A stretch of 64,000 bases of DNA from Didymodactylos carnosus (taxonomy: Eukaryota > Rotifera > Eurotatoria > Philodinida > Philodinidae), in NCBI GenBank assembly GCA_905250885.1, contig CAJNOQ010000067.1:1-64000 (forward strand), written 5' to 3'. The translations under genes and the position numbers were made by a program. Below are positions 16,501-29,785 of the stretch, piece by piece (positions within the stretch are counted from its first letter, which is position 1; each line of letters opens with the position of its first letter). Under the pieces are notes generated by a model. It was not told the origin of the DNA. It searched no databases and was given only the letters and a program-made list of their open reading frames with translations.

Positions 16501-17287
16501 GAAAAAACCAAAAAGGATACTTACAGATTTAAGCCAGAAATCGATGGTGGATCAGCAAGAAATTCGTAGTCGGGTGGTGGATCACGAACAAAAGTTGTTT
16601 CAATTATTTTACTAATTTCAGATGGCACTTTTGATTGAAGCTGAAATAATGAAAAAGTCCCATTCACTAATACTTCGGATAAGCATACAGGACATGACGA
16701 AAGAGGAGAAATAGCTATTGAACGTAATAAAAGAGTTTTTTTCAACTAAAGCAACTCTCTTTTTGTCTTGTTAGTTGGATAATTCTACTAGATGCTCTTT
16801 GTTTACACAAAGCCCACTAACTAGTCTACCTACTTTCGTTGTGGCCGCCGTTGGTGTTGTTTGTATTTGATTATCTGGTGGTAACTGCGTTTTACCCTCT
16901 TGAAATTCTTTAACTTTGTGTAAATAATATGCATGGTATGGATCATTTGAATTCAAAAAGTTAAATTTTGAATTTTGTTGCTCGGCATCTTTGACTTTTT
17001 TTTCAAAACCAGGACCATTGCGAGCAACGAAACTAGCTGTTTTGTCAACGATATCTGTTTAAAAATAAAATGTTAAGGTTCTAATCACATTAAACACTAA
17101 ATATATACATAAGTACATGATAAACAGAGAAAAGGATACTTCGTACTTCTGGTGGAGGATAAATAATGCCAATTTTAGATTTTACCGATGGAGGAATAAA
17201 TGCTGGAGTAATAGTAGGTACAGTAATATTAGCAGCGGATCCGCTACTGTCTCCGGTATTTGTTTGAGATAACTCGACTGGTGGCAT
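13593..17287 (-). CDS. SF3A1: Splicing factor 3A subunit 1 (SF3a120)
   Basis: Fifteen exons, all in phase (806 aa; human 793): 17287-17140, 17054-16834, 16640-16525, 16460-16238, 16020-15930, 15872-15790, 15733-15671, 15611-15355, 15214-15084, 15032-14934, 14821-14649, 14587-14527, 14472-13997, 13933-13832, 13769-13593. Two SURP modules are clear: GIIYPPPEVRNIVDKTASFVARNG with NDPYHAYYLHKVKEF, and DIVKLTAQFVARNGRQFL with FDFLKPQHGLFNYF. Then come QIDWHDFVVVETVDY, AERRTDIFG, a Pro/Gln-rich stretch, the conserved SSKRMKTEEQLMPEEEF, and a C-terminal ubiquitin-like domain with MPAGKQKLQYEG ending KERGGRKK, as in all orthologues. Product is a U2 snRNP component needed for prespliceosome assembly; the tail contacts U1 snRNA in human. 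The ATG directly follows CTTTCAG, an acceptor-like site. No damage seen. Confidence 0.97.
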
Positions 17288-18299
17288 CTGAAAGATCGAA
17301 ACAAAAAGATAAACTGTAATAAAACATAGTTCTGGTGGTAAGGAAAAATGTCATACGGAAACATCAGTTATATACTAAACAATCTAACAGTCCAATCAGA
17401 CTATGTTGGATTGTTTGAAGATGAAACTCTTGAGTGTAAGATATTGAGCCATTTTGTCTTTTACAAGCAAATACAAGAAATCTCAATCACAAATTTCTTC
17501 GCCTTTTGATCGCTAAGTTCAAAAGAATAATACGTCTTACGAAGAAAACTCAATCTGAAATCTACGTATCAGCTTCTGTCAAATTAGTCCTTAATAAAAA
17601 ATTGTAAAATTTCTTGAAGAACCACGTGACAAATATGAAAAACATCTGAGCGGTTTGACAGCCATATGGTCTTTATCACATTTTTTCCTTATTGCCACCT
17701 ATATTTTACTCTCTCAGAAGATCTTTTTCTACTGTGAGCTCCAAGAGGCGAAATAACTAAAGTAAAGAAACTAAATACACAAGAATAATCATAATAGCCG
17801 TTTTCAAATGCTGCTTCTTTGAACTAAGGATTGCATTAATCATTTTCTATTGGTTCGGTCGAAATTCAAACTACATATGCAGCGGAAGTAAAATAGAATT
17901 CGACTCTCGTGGAAGTGCTATTATAGTCTTGAAGCGTTTATTTATTTTAGAAATGAATGTTTATTCATACATTTTCATTATTTTAGAACGCTGTTGCTTT
18001 CTGTTCGCACTTCTAGTATTCGCACGGAGATCATAGTATGGTAGAGACACCGTCAACGTCTCCCTTACATAGGACGTATCAGTATCACCGTTATTTTCGT
18101 TTATCACAATCTCGCACGAGACATCAGCTCGTATGGTAGTTAGTTGAGATATGCTAGAAGGGAAAAGCTAGAAGAGTTGTTTGCTGCTTTGATGGCTAGT
18201 ATCAAAGTTAGCATGTAGAGGAATGTTTTGACTTTTCATTTTTATATTGACTGAAATTAATTGGTATTATCCAAACATTTGTTCATCTTAATACTCATA
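17288..18299. other. Intergenic, upstream of SF3A1
   Basis: Should contain the SF3A1 promoter. AT-rich with scattered short inverted words, but no recognisable gene. LINE-derived sequence begins near 18330. Confidence 0.35.
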
Positions 18300-18329
18300 G
18301 TTATGGCTCGCCGTAAGTGACGGTTCAGT

Positions 18330-18900
18330 AATAGTCTTTCGACGTATGGACATACTTTTAACAGGAGAGCTGGTTGAAAGAGTTTCGCACGATCTTAAGT
18401 GGAATGAATATGCCAGTGACACTGCTCTTACTTGTCGGCGCAAGCTGGGTGCACTGAGTCGTGTTTTCGGACTAGCTGCTCCATCAGAGGTTCGGTATTT
18501 ATCTTTTTCCTATTCTTTCTAAACTAGACTATTGTTCTATCTTGTATGATAGTTCGCTTTCTCTTACTGTTCTTGATTCTGTAGAAAAGCTTACTTCTCG
18601 TGTTATCTGTCGCAATTCTGACTACCGTTCTTCTGGCTCTTCACTTGGTTATCATCGTCTTAGTCCTCTTTCTTTTATTATGTTCATCGTCCTTTGGCTC
18701 TTCACTTGGTTATCATCGTCTTAGTCCTCTTTCTTTTATTATGTTCATCGTCCTTATTCTTCTTTACATTGTCATCAATCGAAATATGTCCTTATTCCAC
18801 CATCTGTAAATGGTTTTTCTCCACAAATAGTTTCTTCTGCCTTTTTTCATTCAACTGTCACTGACTGGAATAATCTTCCGGAGCCAGAGCGATTTTAAAT
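18330..18900 (+). mobile_element. LINE 3' fragment (reverse transcriptase C-terminus), broken
   Basis: Translation yields HDLKWNEYASDTALTCRRKLGALSRVF, then a segment reading LFYLVYDSSLSLTVLDSVEKLTSRVICR across frames, and near the end FFHSTVTDWNNLPEPERF. These follow the family order 'dLsWxxHi...aRrrLgxLxRxF ... LExvxrRaaRfI ... fFpxtvxdWNnLPe'. The frame is lost at least twice, once through a 61-bp tandem duplication (18634-18755). Only the last ~180 codons are represented. It points opposite to the copy at 629-1060 and differs in sequence, so the two come from different LINE lineages or ages. The copy ends inside the left arm of the first shared-loop hairpin. Confidence 0.75.
18634..18755 (+). 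repeat. Perfect 61-bp tandem duplication inside LINE fragment
   Basis: Positions 18634-18694 and 18695-18755 are identical (unit begins TGGCTCTTCACTTGG). The length is not a multiple of three, so it shifts the LINE reading frame. Perfect identity implies a recent event compared with the decay of the host fragment, or an assembly artefact. Confidence 0.95.
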
Positions 18901-18951
18901 GATAATAAAGAAGAAGAATGATTGACTCCGGAAGATTATTCCAGTCAGTGA
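18858..18951. repeat. Hairpin 1 with shared loop
   Basis: Arms 18858-18886 and 18923-18951 are reverse complements (26 bp perfect, 29 bp with one mismatch). The left arm is LINE coding sequence (TDWNNLPE). The centre starts GAGCGATTTTAAATGATAAT and is nearly the same 40 bases as the loop of the second hairpin. Confidence 0.95.
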
Positions 18952-18993
18952 TAAATAAACAAAATAAAGAATAACAGCACTGGGTTTGTTTTT

Positions 18994-19119
18994 AACTGTA
19001 AATATAGCTACGTTCAACTGTAAAGATACTGAGATAGAGCGATTTTAAATGATAATAAAGCAGAAGAACGAATGACTATCTCAGTATCTTTACAGTTGAA
19101 TGTAGCCATATTTACAGTT
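18994..19119. repeat. Hairpin 2 with shared loop
   Basis: Arms 18994-19036 and 19077-19119 (43 bp) are reverse complements with two mismatches. The arms are unrelated to those of hairpin 1, but the 40-base loop 19037-19076 matches the hairpin 1 centre (18887-18926) at all but three positions. Confidence 0.95.
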
Positions 19120-20194
19120 TCTCACTTTTCGTAAATAAATAAATATTGCTACTAATATTGTTTTACCAAGAGACAAATTTGAAACTTTTATTTAACTTGC
19201 GTGAACCACAGCTAAAGAATCTATTGAGAAACAATGGTCATTCAAATGCTGCATGCTGATTGTATTGTGTTGAAGCTCTTCCAGTGGAAGCAATATTTAT
19301 GTAACACTTCAGAATAGTTTGATCATGTTTTATCTTGTATTAACTTTATCGCTTCTTTGCCTTTTCGACCAAAAATCAAAGGACAGTATCTGTTTTCGTC
19401 TATATGAAACTCATTCAAACTGATTTTTGAAAACAGATCGGAATTGATTGTGTTTACACGATCTCATGACGTTGGAACAATCTCGGGATCAGTCCACTCT
19501 ACTTTCGCTTAGAAAGACATGAAAAAACACTTTTAACCTTTAACATAGTAACCTGTTATTATTACCATATTGAAAGAAAAGGATTAGTACTTTTTTATCA
19601 ACAACAAACAACAAACAGATTTTATTATGAGTTTATACAATAATACCAAAAATAAAAGAGCCAAATAAATAATATTTGAGAGAAGCAGTCATAATTATCG
19701 AATAAAATAACTATTTATTCTTTATCTTTAATAAAAAAAATAATAATAATTAATACTTAATAATAATACTATTTATTCTTTGGTGAAGAATAAATAGTTA
19801 TTTTATTCGACAATTATGGCTGCTTCTCTAAAATATTATTTAGTTCGTTTAGTGACTCTAACACTATTCAATTATAAAGAGCCAGCTTTTAGGTAAGAAA
19901 CACAATGATAATATTTACGCTAATTAAAAATAACAAATTGTAACGAATTATACAACTGAGTTTTGAGAGTCGATATATTAATTGGAATAGTAGTCAGTTA
20001 CTTTGATCATGGATTTTCTAAATTACAATAAAGCTGTTCACGCATCGGCACAAGATTTAACAAATAAAAAGCAATTTTGAGCAAAAGACAGTTGAGATAA
20101 TATTAATATTGCACACATAAACTTAAATATTGACGGTAGATATGAGTCTGTAGACATCGCGTTATTGTTGTCAACATTACATGATGGAAATGCT
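19120..20194. other. Intergenic region with a foldback repeat
   Basis: No gene seen. It contains the ~60-bp arm inverted repeat listed separately (19663-19845) and a simple AAT/ATT-rich stretch in its loop. The right end should hold the 3'UTR of the MAP kinase gene. Confidence 0.45.
19663..19845. repeat. Foldback repeat with ~60-bp arms
   Basis: Arm 19663-19722 (contains GAGAGAAGCAGTCATAATTA) and arm 19786-19845 are near-perfect reverse complements, separated by an A/T-only loop of about 63 nt. MITE-like foldback without coding content. Confidence 0.85.
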
Positions 20195-21809
<1,615 letters not shown>

Positions 21810-22864
21810 GATAATAAATTTTTATATACGAATCTTATCGCTATGACAATAGTACAACATTTAAAATGAAATCTAAAACAAAACATTCAGATTTTTTTTT
21901 CTTTAAACTATTAAATGGTTTTACTAATTGAATGTTTTTCAAGCACAATATAGTGAAAACATGTCGGTTCTATAAGAATTTTTTGAGTAATTGAAATGTC
22001 CAATTTGTATCCAATATAAGACTAAAAGATTTTGATGCGTCATTAAGATCGTTCCAACAGCTATTATTGTCACAATATTGTATTCTCAACTTTTTATTTT
22101 CATTATAAGTATAAGATTGAGCAATCTTTAACACATTTGCTCAAAATAGTTTATTTTTTGTTGACAATATGTCTCTTACAATTAACGAATATAACGATAG
22201 TATGAAACTATATACTAAAAATTAGACTTCAGGGCGTCTACCATCTTGTATTTTCAAATAAAAAAAAACAAAAGTTTACAGGATCTAACTATTTTCTTTT
22301 GTTTTCAACACATTATAGAATAATGGAATAGGAGAAATCTTCATTTTCTTACAATAAAACGGAAGAAACAACTCATTTTTTTTCTTTTTCACACAAGAAG
22401 AGGCGGAATTAGATAATTTTTCTAGACATTAATCAAGCAACACATAGGAGTTAAAGAGAAGACAGGTATATAGAAAGATGGAAACATAACGAATAGAAAA
22501 AAATAGTATTTATACAAAACCACATTTTGACATTAATTAATAAAAATCACAGCTCAAATTATTTGAAAAATTTGACTAAAATAAGTTAACCTTTTTGTGA
22601 AAAACAACAAGTGAGAAACATTACTGTTTCTCTGTTATAGAAAGTTTATAAAAAGTCTGATAAGTGATGTATTCATAAATTTGACATTACGTTATTAAAA
22701 AAACCAACGATAAATTACTATTCACAAATACGTGGGAATATATTTTAATAAAGTAAAGAAACGGAAGTACAAATCGTCATAGTTGTCACTTCTACGTTGA
22801 ATACGCCAAAATGATTTTTTTGCTCAAAACATACGTACTACCACTTATTCTAAATTTAAGTCTG
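21810..22864. other. Upstream flank of MAP kinase gene
   Basis: AT-rich region expected to contain the promoter of the leftward MAP kinase. No coding signal or named motif identified. Confidence 0.35.
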
Positions 22865-23402
22865 ACTGACGTAAGAGTAAGTTTATATATAATGATTAAC
22901 TAAAATAGAGTATAGGATACAAAATATTCAGACCTGTGCTTCAAATTTTTTATAAAGATAGATTTAACATAGAAAAATTAGTTCAATTACTTTAATTCCC
23001 ATCTGAGAAGATTCACACTGTTGACTATTCAATGATATTTCAGCTATTTTTATTTTCTAGTGGAAATAAAATTTCTCAGTGGGAAAAGATTTTTATTCTA
23101 AAAACCTCGACATTCGATTGACACTGAAAATATGAGCAGAAAAAGTTTACCTGTATTGTGAAATTAATATACGTTTCTTTCAAAAAATTGCCTTTCTAAT
23201 GAGAAATTTTATTTTTACCAGTAAACAAAAAAAACGGATATATCATGGAGTAGTCAACAGTGTGAATCTTCTCAGATGAGAATTAAAATAATTGAACTAA
23301 TTCTTATCTATGTGCAAATCTATTTTATAGAATAGGTCTGAATTTCTGTATCCTATATATTCATTAATCATTATACACGAACTTAGTTACTCTTAGCAGC
23401 AT
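22865..23402. mobile_element. Foldback (MITE-like) element, ~540 bp
   Basis: Long inverted terminal repeats: roughly 22865-23036 pairs with 23243-23402. Recognisable paired words include GTATAGGATAC / GTATCCTATA, TTCAGACCT / AGGTCTGAA and the long perfect core CATCTGAGAAGATTCACACT (its complement near 23258-23277). Pairing continues inward around GAAATAAAATTTCTC. The centre (~200 nt) is non-coding. Arms differ by point changes and small indels, so the copy is not new. Superfamily not determinable. Confidence 0.85.
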
Positions 23403-24212
23403 GACATTTAAGAAAAGACTAGTGGATTAAGTACATGTCCTTCAAAGTGATCTCTTTTATGAAGTAAAGATCTTTAAATATTTTGAGAAGTGAAAGTGCG
23501 GCATTCATGGACATAAATACGGCGAGAACGCGATGCTCCTTGCTTTTGAAAGCTTTGCTGCAAAGCGGTTTTCTTACCCTAACAAGGATCACGCAGCTTA
23601 AAAACAACAACTTTCCCATCAGAAAAATGTACAAAATTTTCTTCGTATCTCTTCCTCCGACTCTGAGGCGCAAGATACGCCTCTATAAGCATCTCTTGAG
23701 ATATATATGTTAAACTCAGACTAAAAATAATAGACATGTGTAATATCTTACTTCAGTATACACAAAGATCATATACAAATAGTAGGTGTCTTCTATTTAT
23801 GAGTTGGTCTTATTTAGTAAATGCGAAAAGGGACCAGAAAGACAAAATCTATTATAAAAGTCTAACCATGATAAACTTGAAATAATTGTTGTGATAGGTT
23901 GTCTTGATACGTATTCTTTTACAAACATACTGGCTAAGGTAAATTAAATTTGGATCATATTATTCGGGAAGAAAAAAAGAGAAAAAACTCTACCTTTGTT
24001 AATAATGGAGTTGGTTAACATAAAATACTAAAGTTGATGATTAATTAATTTTATCGGTTCTACAGTCTGTATGTTTTTGCTATATAGTTCAATCTGAATG
24101 ATCTTATATATGTATCAATAAGTAGTTTAGTCAGGACTCGAATTTCTTTTTTTTCTTCTTTTTTTTACTTTCTGCAACTTCTCGCTTACAATGACATGTC
24201 CAGCAACATTTG

Positions 24213-24213
24213 T

Positions 24214-24245
<32 letters not shown>

Positions 24246-24295
24246 CAGAGAGACAGAGACAGACAGAGAGAAAACGAGAGAGAAAGAAAGAACAA
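24213..24295. repeat. (GA)n microsatellite with GACA variants
   Basis: About 13 GA units followed by interrupted GAGACAGA, GACA and GAAA units. Simple sequence, purine-only on the plus strand. Confidence 0.95.
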
Positions 24296-24990
24296 GGAAC
24301 GAATAATAGTCGTTTTTACACTATAGCATAATTTTCGGAAATGATTTTAACAAATGGAGAGTTACACACATCTACATTATACAGATCTATCTATATCAAC
24401 GAAGAAAAAAGAATTCAGTAGTAACGTTAAACGATCTTGTAGTCTGACGTCAATTGTCGTGTGCTGAATAAGTAAAAAAGAAATAAAGAATGGAGGAAAA
24501 GTCTATTTGGGTAAAAAAAACAGTTGACGTTGTATTATACGGAGAAAAAAAATTTAGAATAGAAGAGCTATAAATATCGATTCTATTTCAGGATTCTGTA
24601 TAAAGTAGAGCGTAGTCTATATCAATTTGTTTGAGTTGAAGATAAATCATTAAATAGTAAAAAAAATAGAACAATATATTCATTAAAAATATCTATCAAG
24701 ACATGATGTACATATTTTAGTGTATTTAATGTATCCATAACTTGGGCTTTTTTGGAATGTTTTTGATCGTAATATCAATGTTTTGTGTGGGTAGATCCAA
24801 ATAACTTCTGAAAATGTCAAACTAGGAAGAAAATGAGAAAAATATACAAGACATAAAATATATTCACGCTGACAATTCCAAAAATATCCAATGTTTTTAC
24901 TAAATGTTAATAGGATACCACTAACAGACAATACTACACATAATATCAAACTATTTTTACAAGACACTTGATTATATACGCACATTCTTT

Positions 24991-25010
24991 TATATATATA
25001 TATATATATT
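24991..25010. repeat. (TA)n microsatellite
   Basis: Short run of about nine TA units in AT-rich intergenic sequence. Confidence 0.9.
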
Positions 25011-27689
25011 AACCAAGTTTAAAGATCGTCATATTTTTATGTTCATTATTGTATTTTCAATTATTTTTATATTTTTTTCATGGTGTATAAATTGCAATAG
25101 TGTTGTTAAGTTCAATAATATTACAAAAAGATGTTAAACGTCACATCATTTTTATAAAATTAAATAGGCGTCGAAACACGTATCTCGCTAAAATATTCAT
25201 CTGAAAATGTCTATACTATTTTAACTCTGAGCAAGTTGTTGTATATAGGATTTATTTTGATTACTGTTATATTACCTAACAAAAAATGAATAACTTCCAT
25301 GTTTGGTATCATTACCAAAAATTAGTAATTTATAATATTTATTTTTCCTATAAAATTTATATCAGTTTTATTATTATTCGAAAAAAAATAGTTTTTGTTT
25401 CTAATATACTCTATAATACTGTTCATTAAAAAAAAAAGACAAAATAAAGAATATATATATTTCCTTCCCACTGTTCGACCCGCTCCAGTAGTATTGATTG
25501 AAGCCATTCTTTTATTCATAATAAAAAAACAAAAAATGAAATAGAAATGCAAATGAGGATAGAAAATGGAATGATAGTTGAGAGTGAGTTACTTTTTAGA
25601 TTGCTATGCACATAGATTGTTAAACATGCAGTAGACTAGTTATCCATAGATCTACTCGAGTGATTAAACGTAGCAATTTTATTTACAATTATTATAAAAA
25701 TTGATTTAATATTCATCTCAGGATTATGGGATAAAATGCAACAGTATTATACATCACATATGCAACGTCGAAGAAAGATGAACATCATGCAAAATAATAA
25801 TCGATCATACGTTATTTTATTTTTCTACTCATCAAATATTAACTTAACTGAATTAAGAAGAAAACAATTTTTTTTGCTGAGAATCTGGATTTAGACTTTA
25901 TTTTCAACACGTCTTTTGACAATATGGAGAAAAAAAATCTGAAAAATACTAATGAGTTCATTTTTCAGAGAGTAAGCAATCAATAGCACGTTTTCTGAAG
26001 CCTTATCACGTAGTTTTGATTACTTCGATTATATTCTGCCTAAGAAAAAAAAACTATTTTTGAATCTCACAACGTTGTTTGACTACCATTAATATATTGA
26101 GCAGTAAAATAATAGAAAAAACGTTGTGGAAGTACGGGGGAAAGGTATGCATCACAGCTGATTGACAATGTTGAACATTGAAATGAAATTATGAGAATTT
26201 CCTGTTCTATGTAACTAATAATTTAGAATCGTTTAACATGACTAAAAAAAACGTTCAATATCTATTATAAACCTACGGATATCTACAAAAATTATGCAAA
26301 AATGTTATGCTTCACTCTTACTGAACGTAATAAGATAATATTAAATTATAAAGATTATCAGTATATGAAATGGCGAGAACGTAAAGCTCATAATGAACAG
26401 TATTGTTGTAGTAAAACTGATACAAGATAACAATATAACAAAACGAAAAGGTCCTATCTGAAAGGCAAATGCATGCAGATTTTTTGAAATATTATTTTGG
26501 CATACATAGTGCCAGGGAAACTTGAGTAGACGTGAGTAGGATAGCCCCAGTTCGATGGGGATACGGTACTGAGATCAACTGAAAAGTTTTTGGTACTGAT
26601 CAGCCGACTTCTCAAGATTTTTAGTCAGAAAATTACGTTTTTCCCGAAATATCTTCTTTATTTTACAGACAATTTTTTAAAAACAGAACGTTCTTTTTCG
26701 TTTTAATACCTATTTAATTGCCTCACTGTCTACACTTTTGTATTACAAACGATCTATGTAACTTGAGCACAAGGATGAATTATCTTTTAAGATTTCTAAT
26801 TGGCTTTTAATCAGTTTTATGAAAAAAAGCATTTCGCTTGTATTTCGATGACGAAAATTGTTTGATATTGTGGTCGGAACCTGAAAAAACGCATGGTCAC
26901 GCCAACGTCTACTTGAGAAAGCGATGAAATTATTAGAGCAAAGATGGAACTACAGAGAAAAAAGCCATTCACGTGAAGAAAACATTTCTAAAAAGTCAGG
27001 AATTTCCGAAAAACCAGAGGTTTTCCGAATTTGCGAAAAAAACAGAAAAGTCACAAAGAACCTTATCCCTGCGTTTTAACGACAAACTTAGTGTGTTATC
27101 AAAATCAAGACTTTCGTTCATATTGTTGTCAATTTCTTATGTTGGATATACGTTTTCTGCGTTTGGTCGGTTGTTGATAAAATAACGAAGTGGATTTCTT
27201 TTTATTGATTTTAATAGCGCAAATGAAACGATATTGTAAATAATTGTTTGTAAGCCTTTTGTAAATGAAACTTACCGAGCCGATACACAGGTAAAAAACA
27301 ACTGACATTTAATAGGACATGAATAGCTTATAAATGAAATGGCTAACAACAGGGTTATAATAGGCTTTTAATTGTGAAAAATGTTCAGTTAACAGGCACC
27401 ATTTATTGTTCTTCATCTGACCTTTAATGATAGCCTAATATAACTCACCCTTTTGTTTCGCTGATCTCCCTACTATATATCTCACGTTGTTTTCCCATAG
27501 AAAACGTAGACTTTTGTTCTTCCTCGACTACATAATTCATCGAAACTTGTGTTGAGGAAACAGCTACTAGTTCTAGGTATGGTACCAGTGATGGCACCGA
27601 TCACATCTAGTCAACCGAAAATGTTCAAAAATTTGAAAAGTCATTTATTTCATGGTGGTGGTCAGAAAGAAATTAGTCATGATCAGCAG

Positions 27690-27890
27690 TCGGATCTTTG
27701 GCCATAAACAGCCAATAATTACCCCAAAATGGCCATTAAACGATCACTCTTAAATGCTTGTTTTCAACCTGTTTCTTGGCCGTTAAAAAGATGACACTTT
27801 TAGGCATTAATACGTTCCCAGTTATAATGCCGAAAAATGGTCAAAAAACGGTGTTAATTAGCTAAAAAGTGTCATTTAAGACACATTTTG
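27690..27890. repeat. Palindromic-word patch, TGGCCATTAA type
   Basis: Variants of TGGCCATTAA (TTGGCCATAA, ATGGCCATTAAA, TTGGCCGTTAAA, AGGCATTAA, AATGGTCAAAAAA) occur in both orientations within 200 nt, together with an inverted pair GTGACACTTTT-like / AAAAAGTGTCA. Ends not defined. Confidence 0.5.
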
Positions 27891-29514
27891 TGAATGGTTA
27901 ATAGACAATAAATTACACCATTTTCAACGTCCTGGATACGTTGCAAAAGATGAAAGCTTTTTCCTAATATGTTTTCTATCGTCAAGTTTACGTTTTTCTT
28001 CACCTATAAACTTTCTTATTTCTATAAACTGTTGTATTTTATATAGAAAAATAAAAGAAAAATTGTCTCACCGTCGTTTTTACTAATATTTTTTCTTTTC
28101 GTCGTTCCTATACCCATAGTATTGAACAACTGCACTACTGCAAGCCGGTTCGAGACTGTACTGCTTTGCGAGATAAGCGCGAGATAAGCGCCACCGAGCC
28201 TGTTTGAGAGAAAAGGAGAACAGAAATGCACGAGAAGTAAGATCCGAGTATTATTTCGCCTACTTTGCTTAGGTAAGTGGAGAAAATGAACTAAAGATTC
28301 AGAAAACTAGGATATGGGCGGAACAAAAATCGCTTGCTCAAACTCAGACTTGATACTATTGATTATCTATATTTTAATTTTGAAACTGTGCTCCAAAATC
28401 AAAGCAGAAGCGAGCCACTTCACAAAATAATTAATTTCAAAGACTTTCTTCTGACTGCGAACAGAATTTGGTGAATAGTTCCTCTGATGAGCAGCATAAC
28501 AGTAGCACTTCAGAATGTCCATCTTCTTTCTGTAAAACGTAACCAAAAAAATGCAGCAATCGGCGATCTATCAAGACGTGCCGGACAACGGTTCTCCCGT
28601 TTATTATTCCGGTAAAAGTGTGAAAGATTTCTCACACTTACATACAGCAGAAAATGCTGTAGAATGCAAAAAGAAAAAACATGGACTACAGGAAAACCAT
28701 GGCACAGTGTGCATTTTTCGCATTGCAGGCGAACATGTAACTTTTGGCCCTTCTTTTGCTCAGAGGTGATTGTATACCTCTCCGAAAATCACCTTTAAGA
28801 AAATAAAGCAGTTTTGGAAAAAAACTTTTCGACGAAAAACACCTGAGGCAGACCCTTGCCCACATTTCTTCGAGAAATTTTATTGGTTAGAAAATATGAT
28901 GTGTCATACATCTTCCGACGCAGTTTCACGTGCTGGTTCCGAATATGCCATTGGTTTTGAATAGACATGCTTTGGAGTCGGAAAAAGAGGAATTTAGCTG
29001 CAGAATCAAGGTTTTTGGAAACTTTTTGGAAAACCTGTCATACGGTTCAGGAGCGTTTTCGCTAATTTTCGCTAACAGTGGTGATAGAGGGTACGTAAGA
29101 GAATATTCTGTCAAAGTTTGAACTGGTTTGGCTTTGTACTAAGGGGCGCGTGTTCATTTTACTAAACAAAGTCGTTGGGAAAACCTCTTCAAAAAACTTT
29201 ATATTTTTCTGAAACGTTGTCAATGCAGATTATGAAAATTTTTTATGAATACGAATAAATAGCAGACGGTGTGTAGATTCAGAATATGTGTCACTTTTGC
29301 CTAACGATTCGTTCACTTTTGTGAAAAATGAAGTTTACAAATAATGGCAGTGTTTTCTAGACTAATTTTTGGTCAGCTGATTTTTTCACAATAATTAAGT
29401 TAAGTATCAAGATTTTTTATGCCACCGAATAGAGCATGTCTTGAAGTTTATTCAGCACTAATTGAAAAAACTCCACCTTCGTTTTTACCTAATATCCACC
29501 TGGATACACATCGT

Positions 29515-29600
29515 GCGTGGGTTTTACGTCATGATCATGTTGTCGTTCAACATGACGTAATATGACGTAAAAACATGACGTAAAACATGTCCTTATTGTC
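29515..29600. repeat. Palindromic-word patch, ATGACGTAA type
   Basis: Four to five close copies of ATGACGTAA or its complement TTACGTCAT in 80 nt, several arranged head-to-head around CATGATCATG. Confidence 0.6.
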
Positions 29601-29644
29601 GGTTATAATGACAGTGAACTGTAAAAAACTAATTATAACACAAC

Positions 29645-29785
29645 TTTTATTAAAATGTTTTTGACGGTTAATAACCGTTCTAACCTGACCCCTTTTACAA
29701 CCAAACGGTTAAAACGTCAAGTCGACCTGGAGTTTTAACCGTTAGGTTGGAAAAAACGTCGGGTTAGATCAAAACCTGCGTTTTT
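29645..29785. repeat. Palindromic-word patch, AACGGTTA type
   Basis: Variants of GACGGTTAATAACCGTT, AACGGTTAAAACGTC, GTTTTAACCGTTAGGTT and AACGTCGGGTTA repeat in both orientations in 140 nt. Adjacent to, but built from a different word than, the ATGACGTAA patch. Confidence 0.6.

Larger units (their letters stand above)
23403..27680. other. Gene-poor repeat-flecked region, left part
   Basis: About 4 kb without a supportable gene. Contains a GA-rich microsatellite (24213-24295), a TA microsatellite (about 24991-25010) and many short ORFs with no family resemblance. A segment near 26310-26430 reads as a short open stretch on the plus strand (ERNKIILNYKDYQYMKWRER), which might be an old coding fossil but matches nothing I know. 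Confidence 0.4.

Noticed and set aside
28130-28215. tRNA-like B-box (GGTTCGAGAC) with nearby GAGATAAGCGC direct repeat
   Set aside because: No A-box at the right distance and no cloverleaf could be drawn.
28551-28769. 72-codon ORF (MQQSAIYQDV...)
   Set aside because: No recognisable domain and no linked exons. It could be an orphan gene, but nothing supports that here.
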